Part shown: positions 7,302-16,827 of the stretch, piece by piece | Layout of the letters: every line of letters starts with the position of its first letter | Position numbering within the stretch: position 1 is the stretch's first letter | DNA from: Oscillospiraceae bacterium | GTDB taxonomy: Bacteria; Bacillota; Clostridia; Oscillospirales; Ruminococcaceae | Assembly: GCA_020024475.1 (NCBI GenBank) | Contig: JAHHTS010000034.1 | Location: 1 to 24,532, forward strand | DNA length: 24,532 nt | Reading direction: 5' to 3' | Position numbers and translations under genes: made by a program | Notes under the pieces: generated by a model | Databases searched by the model: none | Told to the model about the DNA's origin: nothing | The model's input: the letters and a program-made list of their open reading frames with translations, nothing else

Positions 7302-8108
7302 ATGAAAAAAATTATTTCTTTGGCGTTGGCTGCAGTTTTAGCTATTCCTATGCTAACAGGCTGCTCAGGTAAAGCACCAACTGGTTCAGTTTCTACTGAC
7401 GGTTCAACTTCTATGGAAAAAGTTATCGGAACTCTTGGTGAAGCTTTTCAAAATGATACTGGAATTACTTTCACTTACAACCCTACAGGATCAGGTAGTG
7501 GTATAAAAGCTGTTCAAGAAGGTCGTTGCGACATTGGTTTATCTTCTCGTAATCTTAAAGATGAAGAAAAATCTTCTGGTTTAAATGAAACTGTTCTTGC
7601 CTATGACGGTATCGCAATTATAGTTAATAATGAAAATAATGTTTCTGATTTAAGTTTGGAAAATATATCAAAAATTTTTAAAGGCGAAATAAAAAATTGG
7701 TCTGAAGTTGGTGGCGCTGATTCTGAAATTGTTTTAATCGGTCGTGAAGCTGGTAGTGGTACACGTGATGGCTTCGAATCTATTACAGACACAAAAGAAG
7801 CTTGTAAATATCGTCAAGAACTCACTTCTACTGGTGATGTACTAACTACTGTTTCTCAAAACCCTGCAGCAATCGGTTATGCTTCAGCTGCTTCTGTAAA
7901 AGACAGCGTTAAGGCCCTCACAATTGATGGTGTGGCTGCAACTGAAAGTGCAATTAAAGATGGTAGTTACATCGTTCAGCGTCCATTTGTTCTTGTTACT
8001 AAAAACGATACTAAGCTTAGCGAAGCTGCACAGAAATTCTTTGACTTCATCACATCACCTGATGCAAATGAACTTATTTCTGCTGCTGGAGTAGTTTCAG
8101 CAAACTAA
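7302..8108 (+). CDS. pstS: Phosphate-binding lipoprotein PstS
   Basis: This 268-residue lipoprotein has lipobox LTGC (Cys21) and the phosphate-binding loops DGSTSMEKVI near the N-terminus, GSGSGIKAVQEG, and GREAGSGTRDGFE. It is the high-affinity phosphate receptor of the Pst ABC transporter. The size matches the short PstS type of Firmicutes. The start has GAAAGGAGA ahead of it. It heads pstSCAB-phoU-phoPR and is separated from pstC by a strong hairpin, consistent with higher expression than the membrane parts. Confidence 0.96.
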   Translation: MKKIISLALAAVLAIPMLTGCSGKAPTGSVSTDGSTSMEKVIGTLGEAFQNDTGITFTYNPTGSGSGIKAVQEGRCDIGLSSRNLKDEEKSSGLNETVLAYDGIAIIVNNENNVSDLSLENISKIFKGEIKNWSEVGGADSEIVLIGREAGSGTRDGFESITDTKEACKYRQELTSTGDVLTTVSQNPAAIGYASAASVKDSVKALTIDGVAATESAIKDGSYIVQRPFVLVTKNDTKLSEAAQKFFDFITSPDANELISAAGVVSAN

Positions 8109-8120
8109 AAAAATAATGCA

Positions 8121-8152
8121 TAAGCGACGGTTTGGCTACTAACCGTCGCTTA
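8121..8152 (+). terminator. pstS-pstC intercistronic hairpin
   Basis: Arms 8121-8132 and 8141-8152 are perfectly complementary over 12 GC-rich bases around an 8-base loop. No T-run follows (TATATTCAG), so full termination is unlikely. The probable role is partial termination, or protection of the pstS mRNA 3' end, to keep PstS in excess. Confidence 0.75.
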
Positions 8153-8171
8153 TATATTCAGAGGATTTTAT

Positions 8172-9038
8172 ATGAAAAAAAATAAATTTAAGGAGAATAT
8201 TATTCACGGAATATTTCTTTTGCTGGGACTTATAACTGTTGGATTTGTTCTATTGATTACAATTTATCTAGTCATTTCTGGTATTCCCGCAATACGAGAA
8301 ATTGGTCTTATAAATTTTCTTTTTGGTAAAGAATGGGCATCCACGGCCGCAGAACCAAAGTATGGCATTTTACCTTTTATACTTACTAGCGTTTATGGAA
8401 CATCTGGTGCAATTATAATCGGTGTTCCTATTGGTTTTATGACATCAGTTTATTTGTCTAAACTGGCATCACCAAAAACAAAATATTTAGTTCAAACCGC
8501 TGTTAGTCTATTAGCTGGTATACCTTCTGTTGTATATGGTTTGGTAGGTATGCTAGTGTTAATTCCTAATATTAGAAATATTTTTAATATTCCAGATGGT
8601 TCTAGTCTACTAGCAGCTATAATAGTTTTATCTATCATGATATTGCCATCTATTATAAAAGTATCAGTAACAGCATTAGATTCTGTTCCTAAAGAATACG
8701 AAGATGCATCTTTAGCTTTGGGTGCTACATCAATAGAAACTTATTTTAAAGTGTCTGTACCAGCTGCAAAAAGTGGTATTGCAGCATCCGTTGTTCTTGG
8801 TGTAGGTCGAGCCATTGGTGAAGCTATGGCTGTTATGATGGTAGCTGGCAATGCTCCTAATATGCCTAACTCCATATTTCAAAGTGTGCGTTTTCTTACA
8901 ACAGCTGTATCAAGCGAAATGTCATATTCAAGTGGATTGCAACGACAAGCTCTATTTTCTATTGCTTTAGTTTTATTCATGTTTATCTTGTTAATAAATG
9001 CAACACTAAACTTCTTCATAAAAAGAAACAAGGAGTAA
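8172..9038 (+). CDS. pstC: Phosphate ABC transporter permease PstC
   Basis: This 288-residue protein has about six membrane helices and the binding-protein-dependent permease loop around residues 210-225 (GVGRAIGEAMAVMMVAGNAP), typical of PstC. The motif LAGIPSVVYGLVGM is a Pst permease hallmark shared with PstA. It forms the channel with PstA. The ribosome site is GAGG, 8 bases before the ATG. Confidence 0.95.
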   Translation: MKKNKFKENIIHGIFLLLGLITVGFVLLITIYLVISGIPAIREIGLINFLFGKEWASTAAEPKYGILPFILTSVYGTSGAIIIGVPIGFMTSVYLSKLASPKTKYLVQTAVSLLAGIPSVVYGLVGMLVLIPNIRNIFNIPDGSSLLAAIIVLSIMILPSIIKVSVTALDSVPKEYEDASLALGATSIETYFKVSVPAAKSGIAASVVLGVGRAIGEAMAVMMVAGNAPNMPNSIFQSVRFLTTAVSSEMSYSSGLQRQALFSIALVLFMFILLINATLNFFIKRNKE

Positions 9039-9041
9039 TAA

Positions 9042-9899
9042 ATGTTAAATTCATCTTTATCTAAAAAAAGAAAATTTTACGAAGCATTTATGAAAGTGCT
9101 TATGTTTATCTCAGTCGGTGCTACTGCTGCATTGACGCTTTTTATTATAGGTTATGTTTTTATAAAAGGATTTCCAAATATTACATTAAATTTACTTTTA
9201 ACATCACCTAGCTATTTATCCGAAAATATTGGAATTTTGCCAGACATATTAAATACTATATATATAGTTATTTCTACGCTAATTATTGTACTACCTTTAG
9301 GTGTAGGCGCAGCAATATATCTTACAGAATATGCATCAAATAAAAAAATAGTCTCTATAATTGAATATGCTACAGATATTTTATCTGGCATCCCTTCTAT
9401 TATCTATGGACTAGTGGGTATGCTTCTATTTTCAAACAATATGGGAACTTGTCTATTAGCTGGTTCTTTAACACTGGTAATTATGAATCTACCTACAATT
9501 ATGAGAACAACACAAGAAAGTCTTAAGACTGTTCCTCAATCATATCGTGAAGGTGCTTTTGGACTAGGGGCAGGAAAATGGCGCGTTATTCGCACAGTGG
9601 TTCTCCCTAGCTGTATTGATGGTGTAATTACTGGTTGCATACTTTCTATTGGACGTATACTCGGAGAATCTGCTGCATTACTATATACAGCAGGATTTGT
9701 TCATATTCTCAATACCCAAATAACAGCTTTAATGTCCCCTGGTGCAACTCTAACTGTTTCCCTATATCTGTATGCTAAAGAACGAGGAGAATTCGGTGTA
9801 GCATTTGCCATTGCAGCTATTTTAATGATTCTAACTATTATAATTAACTTTGCTGCAACCTCGGTGCAAAATTATTTTTCAAAAAGGAGAAGTTTATGA
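9042..9899 (+). CDS. pstA: Phosphate ABC transporter permease PstA
   Basis: This 285-residue, six-helix permease carries LSGIPSIIYGLVGM and the coupling-loop motif GRILGESAALLYTAGF. It starts 3 bases after pstC, with its ribosome site AAGGAG inside the pstC 3' end, and it overlaps pstB by the ATGA arrangement, so translation of the three genes is probably coupled. Confidence 0.95.
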   Translation: MLNSSLSKKRKFYEAFMKVLMFISVGATAALTLFIIGYVFIKGFPNITLNLLLTSPSYLSENIGILPDILNTIYIVISTLIIVLPLGVGAAIYLTEYASNKKIVSIIEYATDILSGIPSIIYGLVGMLLFSNNMGTCLLAGSLTLVIMNLPTIMRTTQESLKTVPQSYREGAFGLGAGKWRVIRTVVLPSCIDGVITGCILSIGRILGESAALLYTAGFVHILNTQITALMSPGATLTVSLYLYAKERGEFGVAFAIAAILMILTIIINFAATSVQNYFSKRRSL

Positions 9900-10651
9900 G
9901 TAATATTATAACTGTAAAAGACATGTGCCTATGGTATGGAGATAATCAGGCACTAAAAAACATAAATATTGAAATTCCAGAAAAAAACATAACTGCATTT
10001 ATCGGTCCTTCTGGATGCGGAAAATCTACTTTATTAAAAACATTTAACAGAATGAATGATCTAGTTCCTGATGTAAAGATTACTGGAGATATTAAATACA
10101 ACGAAAATGATATTTTTTCAAAAGAAGTTGATGTAAATAGTCTGCGCAAAGAAATAGGAATGGTATTTCAAAAGCCAAACCCTTTCCCAATGAGCATTTA
10201 TGATAATGTGGCATACGGTCCACGTACTCACGGAATTACTAATAAGGTAAAATTAGACGAAATTGTTGAACAGGCTTTGAGAGATGCAGCAATATGGGAT
10301 GAAGTAAAGGATAGGTTGAAAAAAAGCGCTTTAGGTATGTCAGGTGGTCAACAACAAAGACTTTGCATTGCAAGAGCTTTGGCTGTACAACCTAAAGTTC
10401 TTTTAATGGATGAGCCAACTTCTGCTTTGGACCCTATTTCTACATCTCGCATTGAAGAACTTGTTATGGAATTAAAAGAAAAATATACTATTGTTATGGT
10501 TACTCATAATATGCAACAAGCTGTTAGAGTATCTAATTATACAGCTTTTTTCCTTTTAGGAGAGCTTGTGGAGTTTGGTAAAACTGATGATATATTTTCA
10601 CATCCTAAGGATAAGCGCACTGAAGACTATATTACTGGACGATTCGGTTAA
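9896..10651 (+). CDS. pstB: Phosphate ABC transporter ATPase PstB
   Basis: This 251-residue ATPase has Walker A GPSGCGKST (37-45), the PstB-specific Q-loop stretch VFQKPNPFPMSIYDNVAYGPR, signature MSGGQQQR (148-155), Walker B LLMDEPTSALDP, and the switch His in VTHNMQQA. Its length and motifs are typical of PstB. ATP hydrolysis here drives phosphate import through PstCA. RBS AAGGAGA. Confidence 0.97.
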   Translation: MSNIITVKDMCLWYGDNQALKNINIEIPEKNITAFIGPSGCGKSTLLKTFNRMNDLVPDVKITGDIKYNENDIFSKEVDVNSLRKEIGMVFQKPNPFPMSIYDNVAYGPRTHGITNKVKLDEIVEQALRDAAIWDEVKDRLKKSALGMSGGQQQRLCIARALAVQPKVLLMDEPTSALDPISTSRIEELVMELKEKYTIVMVTHNMQQAVRVSNYTAFFLLGELVEFGKTDDIFSHPKDKRTEDYITGRFG

Positions 10652-10662
10652 GGAGAATATAA

Positions 10663-11313
10663 ATGAGAACTCGATTTGACGAACAACTTTTTGAGCTAAA
10701 TAGAAAAATTATTGAAATGGGAGCTATGTGTGAAGAAGCCATAGCAAAATCTGCAAAAGCTCTCAGTACTAACGATATGAGATTAGCAGATGAGGTAAAA
10801 AACAACAGTACTCTCATTGATCAAATGGAAAGAGACATCGAAAGTCATTGTATGAAACTGTTACTACATCAGCAACCAGTAGCTAGTGACCTTCGTATAA
10901 TTTCTGCAACCCTGAAAATGATCACTGATTTGGAACGCATAGGCGACCAGGCAGAAGATATTGTAGAAATTATTAAATATATGGATATAAAATCCACCGA
11001 AGAAATAACTTTAATTGAGGATATGGCTCGTGAAGCAATAAAAATGGTTACAGAAAGCATTGATGCTTTCATCAAAAAAGATGTTGTTCTGGCAGAAAAA
11101 GTTATTGATCAAGATGATATTGTTGATGACTATTTTCTAAAAGTAAAAAATAATATCGTTTATTTAATAACTGAAAATCACGATAACGGAGAATTTGCCC
11201 TTGATCTTTTAATGATTTCGAAATATTTTGAACGTATTGGAGATCACGCCACAAATATTGCAGAATGGGCTATTTATGTTGTAACGGGATTGCATCAGGA
11301 GGAGCAAAAATGA
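10663..11313 (+). CDS. phoU: Phosphate signalling protein PhoU
   Basis: This 216-residue all-helical protein has the two PhoU repeats, visible by the paired metal-binding motifs ERIGDQAEDIVE (about 93-104) and ERIGDHATNIAEW (about 193-205). PhoU links the Pst transporter to the PhoR kinase and curbs the Pho response when phosphate is ample. It starts 11 bases after pstB with RBS AAGGAGA, and overlaps phoP by ATGA. Confidence 0.96.
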   Translation: MRTRFDEQLFELNRKIIEMGAMCEEAIAKSAKALSTNDMRLADEVKNNSTLIDQMERDIESHCMKLLLHQQPVASDLRIISATLKMITDLERIGDQAEDIVEIIKYMDIKSTEEITLIEDMAREAIKMVTESIDAFIKKDVVLAEKVIDQDDIVDDYFLKVKNNIVYLITENHDNGEFALDLLMISKYFERIGDHATNIAEWAIYVVTGLHQEEQK

Positions 11314-11990
11314 TATGGTGTATAGAAGATGACTGCGATATTCGTGATATTGAAATATACGCTCTATCCTCTGCCGGTTTTAAAGTTAAAGGATTTGAAG
11401 ATGGTCTTTCTGCCTTGGATGAGCTTAAAAATGAAAAACCTGACCTGATAATCCTTGATGTTATGCTTCCAGGGATGGACGGTATTGAGATACTAAAAAA
11501 GCTAAAAGACTCAATAGAGTATCGAGAAATTCCTATAATTATGGCCACTGCGAAAGGTCAAGAATACGATAGAATCATAGGATTAGACTTAGGCGCTGAT
11601 GATTACTTGGTTAAACCTTTCAGCATTTTAGAATTATCATCAAGAGTAAAAGCGGTTTTGCGCAGATGTCAACCAAAACAAGTTTCTAAGCTTTTAAAAA
11701 TAGGTGGTCTTGTTGTAAACCTTGATGAGCACACAGTTATTGCAGACGGAGAACGCATACAGTTAACCTATAAAGAATTTGAACTTCTTCGCCTATTTCT
11801 TTCTCATCCGGGTGTAGCATACACCAGAGAACAGCTTTTTACAAAAGTTTGGCATCTAGATTATATGGAAGATAGCCGAACTCTTGATATGCACATAAGA
11901 ACACTTAGACAAAAACTCGGTGTGTATGGTAAGTTAATTGAAACAGTGAGAAATGTAGGCTATCGTTTGGAGGCTAATTATGGTAAATAA
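11310..11990 (+). CDS. phoP: Response regulator PhoP/PhoB (OmpR family)
   Basis: This 226-residue regulator has a receiver domain with acidic pair Glu6/Asp7-Asp8, phospho-acceptor Asp50 (in LIILDVMLPG), Thr80 and Lys102 (in VKPF), then a winged-helix OmpR-type DNA-binding domain (about 130-224) with LTYKEFELLRLF and SRTLDMHIRTLRQKLG. ATG 11310 is chosen because AGGAGG precedes it by 7 bases and it overlaps the phoU stop; an in-frame upstream start at 11265 lies inside phoU. With the kinase downstream it likely controls this operon. Confidence 0.93.
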   Translation: MIWCIEDDCDIRDIEIYALSSAGFKVKGFEDGLSALDELKNEKPDLIILDVMLPGMDGIEILKKLKDSIEYREIPIIMATAKGQEYDRIIGLDLGADDYLVKPFSILELSSRVKAVLRRCQPKQVSKLLKIGGLVVNLDEHTVIADGERIQLTYKEFELLRLFLSHPGVAYTREQLFTKVWHLDYMEDSRTLDMHIRTLRQKLGVYGKLIETVRNVGYRLEANYGK

Positions 11991-13635
11991 AATATTTAAA
12001 TCAATTATGTCAGTTGCTATAACTGTTATTGTATCAAGTATTTTAATTATCACCGGAGTTCTTTATAAATATTTTGGCACGATACAACAAGTGCAACTTA
12101 AAGACCAGCTTAATATAGCAGCAAATGCAACATCACAATTAGGATTAGACTACTTAAAAAGTTTAAATTTTGATACTTACCGTATGACATGGGTATCAAA
12201 AACTGGTGACGTTATTTTCGACAGCCATGTAGATTCCAACTCTATGGAAAATCACAAGGATCGAGAAGAAATAAAAGAAGCTCTTACAACTGGTAAAGGA
12301 AGTAGCGTAAGAAATTCTTCTACTTTAACTGAACAAACTTTTTATGAAGCTTTGCGCTTAGAGGATGGTTCTGTACTTCGCATATCTACAAGTCGCGCAA
12401 CAGTACTTGTTCTTGTCTTAGGAATGATTCAACCTATTTTGTTTATTTTTATTTTAGCCGTTATTTTTTCTGCTTGGCTATCTCATAGAATGGCTAAACG
12501 AGTTGTGGATCCATTAAATAAATTAAACTTAGATGAACCTCTCGAAAATGATTCATATGAAGAATTGTCTCCATTGCTTAATCGTATACATATGCAACAT
12601 GAAAAAATCAATTTTCAAATGAATGAATTAAAACGCAAGCAAGAAGAATTTAATCAAATTACATCTAATATGAAAGAAGGTTTAGTTCTTCTCGATAACA
12701 AGTATAGGATTATCAGTATCAATCCAGCAGCCACAACTATCTTCAATGCGTATAATGATTGTATTGGAAAAGATTTTCTTACAGTTTATAGAAAAACCAA
12801 TATGATATCAGCAATAAACAAGGCAATGGAAGATGGTCATTCTACAATTCGTGAGCGAAAAGATAACAATGAATATCAATTTGACATAACTAGAATTGAT
12901 TCTTCAACAACAACAAATGGTCTAGTCATACTTGCTGTCGATATAACCGAACGAGTAAATGCAGAAAAAAATCGTAGAGAATTTACAGCTAATGTTTCAC
13001 ACGAACTTAAAACACCTCTTCAATCAATAATAGGCTCTGCTGAGTTAATTGAAAATGGAATAGTAAAACAAGATGATATGCCGAAATTTATAGGTCGTAT
13101 TAGAAAAGAAGCATCTAGACTTGTTTTTCTTATAGATGATATTATACGATTATCCCAACTTGATGAAGAAGCTGAATTACCTCGTGAAGATGTGTCGCTA
13201 AAAGTATTATCAGAAGAGGTTTGTGATATTTTGTCTGATTCGGCAAAAATGAAAAACATTTCTATAGATGTATCAGGTGACGATGGTATTATAAACGGTG
13301 TAAGGCAACTGCTTTTTGAAGTAATATATAATCTATGCGATAATGCCATAAAATACAATAAACCTAATGGAAATGTACATATCAAGATAACTGACGAAGA
13401 AAATGGTGTTTATTTAAACATATCTGATACCGGTATTGGAATTGCACAAGAACACCAACACAAAATATTTGAGCGCTTCTATCGTGTTGATAAAAGTCAT
13501 TCTAAATTATCTGGTGGAACAGGTCTTGGTTTATCAATTGTAAAACACGCAGTTCAATACCATCATGGTAAAATTGATATTCAAAGCGAATTAGGTAAAG
13601 GAACAACAATCTCAGTATTTTTTAACAAAAAATAA
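11980..13635 (+). CDS. phoR: Phosphate-sensing histidine kinase PhoR
   Basis: This 551-residue kinase has TM1 (about 10-32), a short extracellular domain (33-140), TM2 (141-167), a HAMP-like linker, a PAS domain (about 227-325), and the kinase core with His341 in NVSHELKTPL, Asn455 in the N box, DTGIGI (483-488), and GGTGLGLS (512-519). This is the usual PhoR layout of Firmicutes. It overlaps phoP by 11 bases with GGAGG upstream, and ends the operon just before a strong terminator. Confidence 0.93.
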   Translation: MVNKIFKSIMSVAITVIVSSILIITGVLYKYFGTIQQVQLKDQLNIAANATSQLGLDYLKSLNFDTYRMTWVSKTGDVIFDSHVDSNSMENHKDREEIKEALTTGKGSSVRNSSTLTEQTFYEALRLEDGSVLRISTSRATVLVLVLGMIQPILFIFILAVIFSAWLSHRMAKRVVDPLNKLNLDEPLENDSYEELSPLLNRIHMQHEKINFQMNELKRKQEEFNQITSNMKEGLVLLDNKYRIISINPAATTIFNAYNDCIGKDFLTVYRKTNMISAINKAMEDGHSTIRERKDNNEYQFDITRIDSSTTTNGLVILAVDITERVNAEKNRREFTANVSHELKTPLQSIIGSAELIENGIVKQDDMPKFIGRIRKEASRLVFLIDDIIRLSQLDEEAELPREDVSLKVLSEEVCDILSDSAKMKNISIDVSGDDGIINGVRQLLFEVIYNLCDNAIKYNKPNGNVHIKITDEENGVYLNISDTGIGIAQEHQHKIFERFYRVDKSHSKLSGGTGLGLSIVKHAVQYHHGKIDIQSELGKGTTISVFFNKK

Positions 13636-13660
13636 CACTAAATATATTATATAAAAAAAC

Positions 13661-13697
13661 AAGAGCCACTTAGCATAAATCTAAGTGGCTCTTTTTC
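13661..13697 (+). terminator. Rho-independent terminator after phoR
   Basis: A 13-bp perfect stem (13661-13673 with 13681-13693) encloses a 7-base loop, and a T-run continues to 13696. It is preceded by an A-run, so it could also work on the opposite strand. Confidence 0.93.
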
Positions 13698-13708
13698 TTT
13701 ATATATAA

Positions 13709-13716
13709 AATTTATT
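13709..13716. repeat. IS256 target-site duplication, left copy
   Basis: AATTTATT directly abuts the left end of the IS256-family element and is repeated exactly at its right end. Eight bases is a usual duplication length for IS256-family insertion. Confidence 0.8.
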
Positions 13717-13799
13717 GAGCCTGTGAAAAATCTCTGTAAATTAAAAACCATAAAGGTATTTTATGATAAAATATATTAAATCATAGGAGGCCTTTTATT

Positions 13800-14995
13800 A
13801 TTGCAAACAGAAAAAAAGAAGTTTACAAACCAAAACCGATGACAGAAGGAAAAATAAATCTTATCCATGGACTGCTCCAGGAATACGATATCCAATCAGC
13901 AGATGATATTCAGGAGGCACTTAAAGATATGCTTGAAATGGAAATGGACAATCATCTTGGATATGATCGTTACGAAAGATTTGGTGAACCTAATTATCGT
14001 AATGGAATAAAATCTAAAACCGTTCGTAGTGAATTCGAAGTAGATGTACTTCAGAATCGCCAAAGTTTTTTTGAAGCACAGGTTCTTCCAAAACATCAAA
14101 AAGATATTTCTTCAATTGATGACAAGATTATTGGAATGTATGCAAATGGGATGACTTACACGACAGATTTCATAAACAATAGAGGATATTTATGTTTTTG
14201 AAGTCAGTGAAGGAATGGTATCCGATATCACAGATAAGCTCCTTCTCAGAATCGTCCCCTGTGCCTTGTATACCTAATCATTTTTATTAATGCTGTGTAT
14301 TTTTCTGTACGTGATGATGCTGTGATCGGGAAGCTAGCTGCATATGTGGTACTTGGTATCAATGAAAATGGCATGAAAGAAGTCTTAAGCATTGTTGTGG
14401 GCGAAAATGAAATCAGTAAGTACTGGCTTTCTGTATTGAAAAGCTTAAAAAATCGTGGAGTTTAGGATATTCTCATTCTCTGCTCAGATTGAATAACGTG
14501 AATCAAGGATGCAATCCCTACAGCTTTTCCTAAAACAGAACAACAGCGTTGTATTGTACATATGGTGAGAAATACGCTGAAATATGTTGCAAATAAAGAT
14601 ATGAAAGCCTTTGCAAAGACTTTAAAGACAATCTATACAGCTGCAAGCGAAGAAGCTGCCAGAAAGCAGTTAGAAACTGTAACAAAGAAATGGTCTGGAC
14701 AATATTCAAGTGTCATGAGCCGTTGGTACGATAACTGGGATGCAATTTCTCCAATCTTCAAGTTTTCAAAGGATGACCGTACCGCTTTTTATACTACGAA
14801 TGCCATAGAATCACTAAATTCATGCTATCGTAGATTGAACAAGCAGAGGAGCGTATTTCCAAGTTCCCAGGTACTGATGAAAGCACTATACCTGGGTACT
14901 TTTGAAATTGCAAAAAATGGACAATGTCTATCCGCAACTGGGGAAAAGTATGTGGTGAACTGGAAATCATGTACCCTGACCTACTGATGATGTAA
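13800..14995 (+). pseudogene. IS256/Mutator-family transposase, broken
   Basis: Residues in order fit a Mutator-type transposase of about 400 residues: KPKPMTEG, MDNHLGYDRYER, VLPKHQKDISS, then, in other frames, VSEGMVSDITDKLL, INENGMKEVLSIVVGEN and EQQRCIVHMVRNT, and last TTNAIESLNSCYRRLNKQRSVFPSS. The likely start codon (13800-13802) reads ATT where ATG is expected, 9 bases after AGGAGG. A short in-frame deletion removes part of LEGTIKEMMEAEMD-like sequence near 13935; frameshifts fall near 14155, 14260 and 14920; and stops are scattered through the middle. No functional protein can be made. Confidence 0.9.
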
Positions 14996-15022
14996 CTCTA
15001 AATAATGTGCCAAGAAAAAATA

Positions 15023-15042
15023 CACCCAGATTTTTCTGGGTG
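15023..15042 (+). terminator. Hairpin downstream of the IS256 transposase
   Basis: CACCCAGA (15023-15030) pairs perfectly with TCTGGGTG (15035-15042) around a TTTT loop. An A-rich run precedes it but the tail is not U-rich, so it is a weak terminator at best. It is internal to the IS. Confidence 0.4.
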
Positions 15043-15163
15043 CTCTTGACATGTTCGTTCATTTTTGCTATTAAAAAGACAACGGCTTAATCGCAGAAAA
15101 CTGCCATTAAACCGCTCAATTATCATAGAAAATCTCAATTTACAGAAAAAATTTCACACCGTC

Positions 15164-15171
15164 AATTTATT
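15164..15171. repeat. IS256 target-site duplication, right copy
   Basis: AATTTATT here is identical to the 8 bases at 13709-13716 and directly follows the right end of the element. Confidence 0.8.
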
Positions 15172-15477
15172 TTACAACAATAATTTTTTTCATTAGTTTT
15201 TAACTGAATTATCTGCTAAACTTAATCAGTCTACCCTCCCTTTTTACTAACATTTCTAAATTGTATTTTTTAATGAATTTAATATCTAACCATTGATACT
15301 TTTATCTTTATTAAACATATAAATATTATAAATCCCATACATTCCTTGTAGAATTTATAAATTTATGTCTATCAGTTGATGTTAATTAGTTATTATTTAA
15401 TATATATAACTTATAATAATCATATTTAACAATACATTTTTATATAATTATTCCCAAAATAAAAAAAGCGCATATGA
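15172..15477. other. AT-rich spacer between two insertion sequences
   Basis: About 300 bases of very AT-rich DNA with stops in all frames. I see no gene, hairpin or recognisable remnant in it. Confidence 0.5.
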
Positions 15478-16785
15478 TGATGTGTACCCAGATTTCTGTA
15501 CACACAAGATTTAATTGAATAACTAATAATTAGCATGTGGATGCTTGCCTATAAACTGTATGTAGCATCCATTTTGTTTTAGCCTGAATTATTTCATTAT
15601 TGTAGTAACTTATATATTGGTTAACTGCTGCCGAAAACGATTCAAAAGACTTATATTATGTTCATGGTCATAATACACTTCATTCTTCATTCGTCCAAAA
15701 AAAGTTTCTATGATACAGTTATCATAGTAATTACCTTTTCTAAACATGGAGTTAATTACTACTTGTTTTTTTTTATTCATTTTGATAATATTTATGATGA
15801 TATTGGTAAGCCTTGCCTAAATGGAAAATCAGTCCATCTGTTGTAGGAAATTTTGTAAATACAATATCCAGCATTATTTTAATATGATTAAGATTAGGAC
15901 TCATTGATAAATCATAAGAAACAATCTCAAATGGAGCACACTGTCTATAATATTAGGTCAGTTTCACCAAAATTACATTGATATGAATGATATTTTCTAT
16001 TCTTCTTTTGAGCAGCAAATTCATCATCTTCATCAGTCTCTAAATTCTTTTATGGTTTACATTATATTCAAGATTGATAAGTTCGCTATATACTCTACGA
16101 ACTCCGTATCTGCATTTGTGGGGATAGAAGACTTCAATAATCTTCTGTTATAATTCATTGTTTCTTAAAGCAACAGTATCAATTTTCTCCGGTTTTTTGA
16201 TGATTGTGACTTTTTAGCCTTAAGTTGTTCAGCCTGTCTTTCTTCTTTCAAGTCAATTTCTTTTTTTATGATTTCATTCTCAGCCTTTATATATTCATTT
16301 TCTGCTCTTAAACGAATTAATTATTCACTCTCTGATGAATTTAAAAGTTCAGTATGATTGATATTCATTTTTTCATTGGTTTCTCCTTAGACAGTCTGCC
16401 TCGCCTTTGATTTACAAGACACTATAACCAATAGTTTTATACTTTTGAAGCCATTGATAAAGCATTTCTTCACTAATTCCTACAGAAATTGCTGTTGCTA
16501 GTATTGATTCTCCTGCTAATACTTGTAATACCCATCCTACTTTTTCTTCAGATGATCACTGCTTACTTTGGTTAAGATGTTTTAATCCATCAACTACAAC
16601 TTTTTCTAAGATTCTGCTCCATTTTCCCATGGTCTTTTTAAAATTATCTGTTTTTATACCTTTGGGTATATCTGTCAATATGCTTTGTCTGTATAACTCT
16701 ACACACTTTAATTTAAATTTATAACTGCAAAACATAAGAAAAGCTCTCTACTGGTTTTTGTCCAGTAAATTGGGGTACACATCAC
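15478..16785 (-). mobile_element. IS3-family insertion sequence, heavily degraded
   Basis: The left end reads TGATGTGTACCC from 15478, and the reverse complement of the right end reads TGATGTGTACCCC from 16785. Similarity continues inward (AGATTTCTG against AATTTACTG). The ends start TG and finish CA, as usual for IS3. Between them on the - strand lie orfA- and orfB-type transposase remnants in the correct order. About 1.3 kb is a normal IS3-family length. No target duplication can be found, which suits an old copy. Confidence 0.78.
15530..16735 (-). pseudogene. IS3-family transposase (orfA plus orfB remnants)
   Basis: From 16735 leftward the - strand reads an orfA-like helix-turn-helix region (YKFKLKCVELYRQS, then EEKVGWVLQVLAGESI and GISEEMLYQWLQKYK), a coiled-coil-like stretch (LRAENEYIKAENEIIKKE), then orfB-like pieces (NHKRI-RLMKMM, IVSYDLSMSPNLNHIKIML, ETFFGRMKNE). 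Numerous lesions break it: a TGA at 16556-16558 where a Trp is expected, further stops near 16330-16420, and frameshifts and missing segments in the catalytic domain. The final orfB residues before 15530 correspond to the KWMPPVEY-like tail, here altered. Confidence 0.78.
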
Positions 16786-16827
16786 ATTAAGATGCTCTTT
16801 TATTTTAATTTTAGACGAATTTATTGT

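Larger units (their letters stand above)
13717..15163 (+). mobile_element. IS256-family insertion sequence, inactive, 1447 bp
   Basis: The left end (from 13717, GAGCCTGTGAAA) and the reverse complement of the right end (to 15163, GACGGTGTGAAA) match over about 30 bases with a one-base gap, including a shared CTGTAAATT. Identical 8-bp duplications flank the element. Inside is one degraded Mutator-type transposase gene on the + strand. The element sits directly after the phoR terminator and interrupts no visible gene. The intact ends and duplication imply a fairly recent insertion or slow end decay, against many lesions in the gene. Confidence 0.88.

Noticed and set aside
15658..15846. 62-codon + strand frame within the IS3 remnant
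   Set aside because: It is the antisense of orfB-like transposase sequence, which is readable on the - strand.
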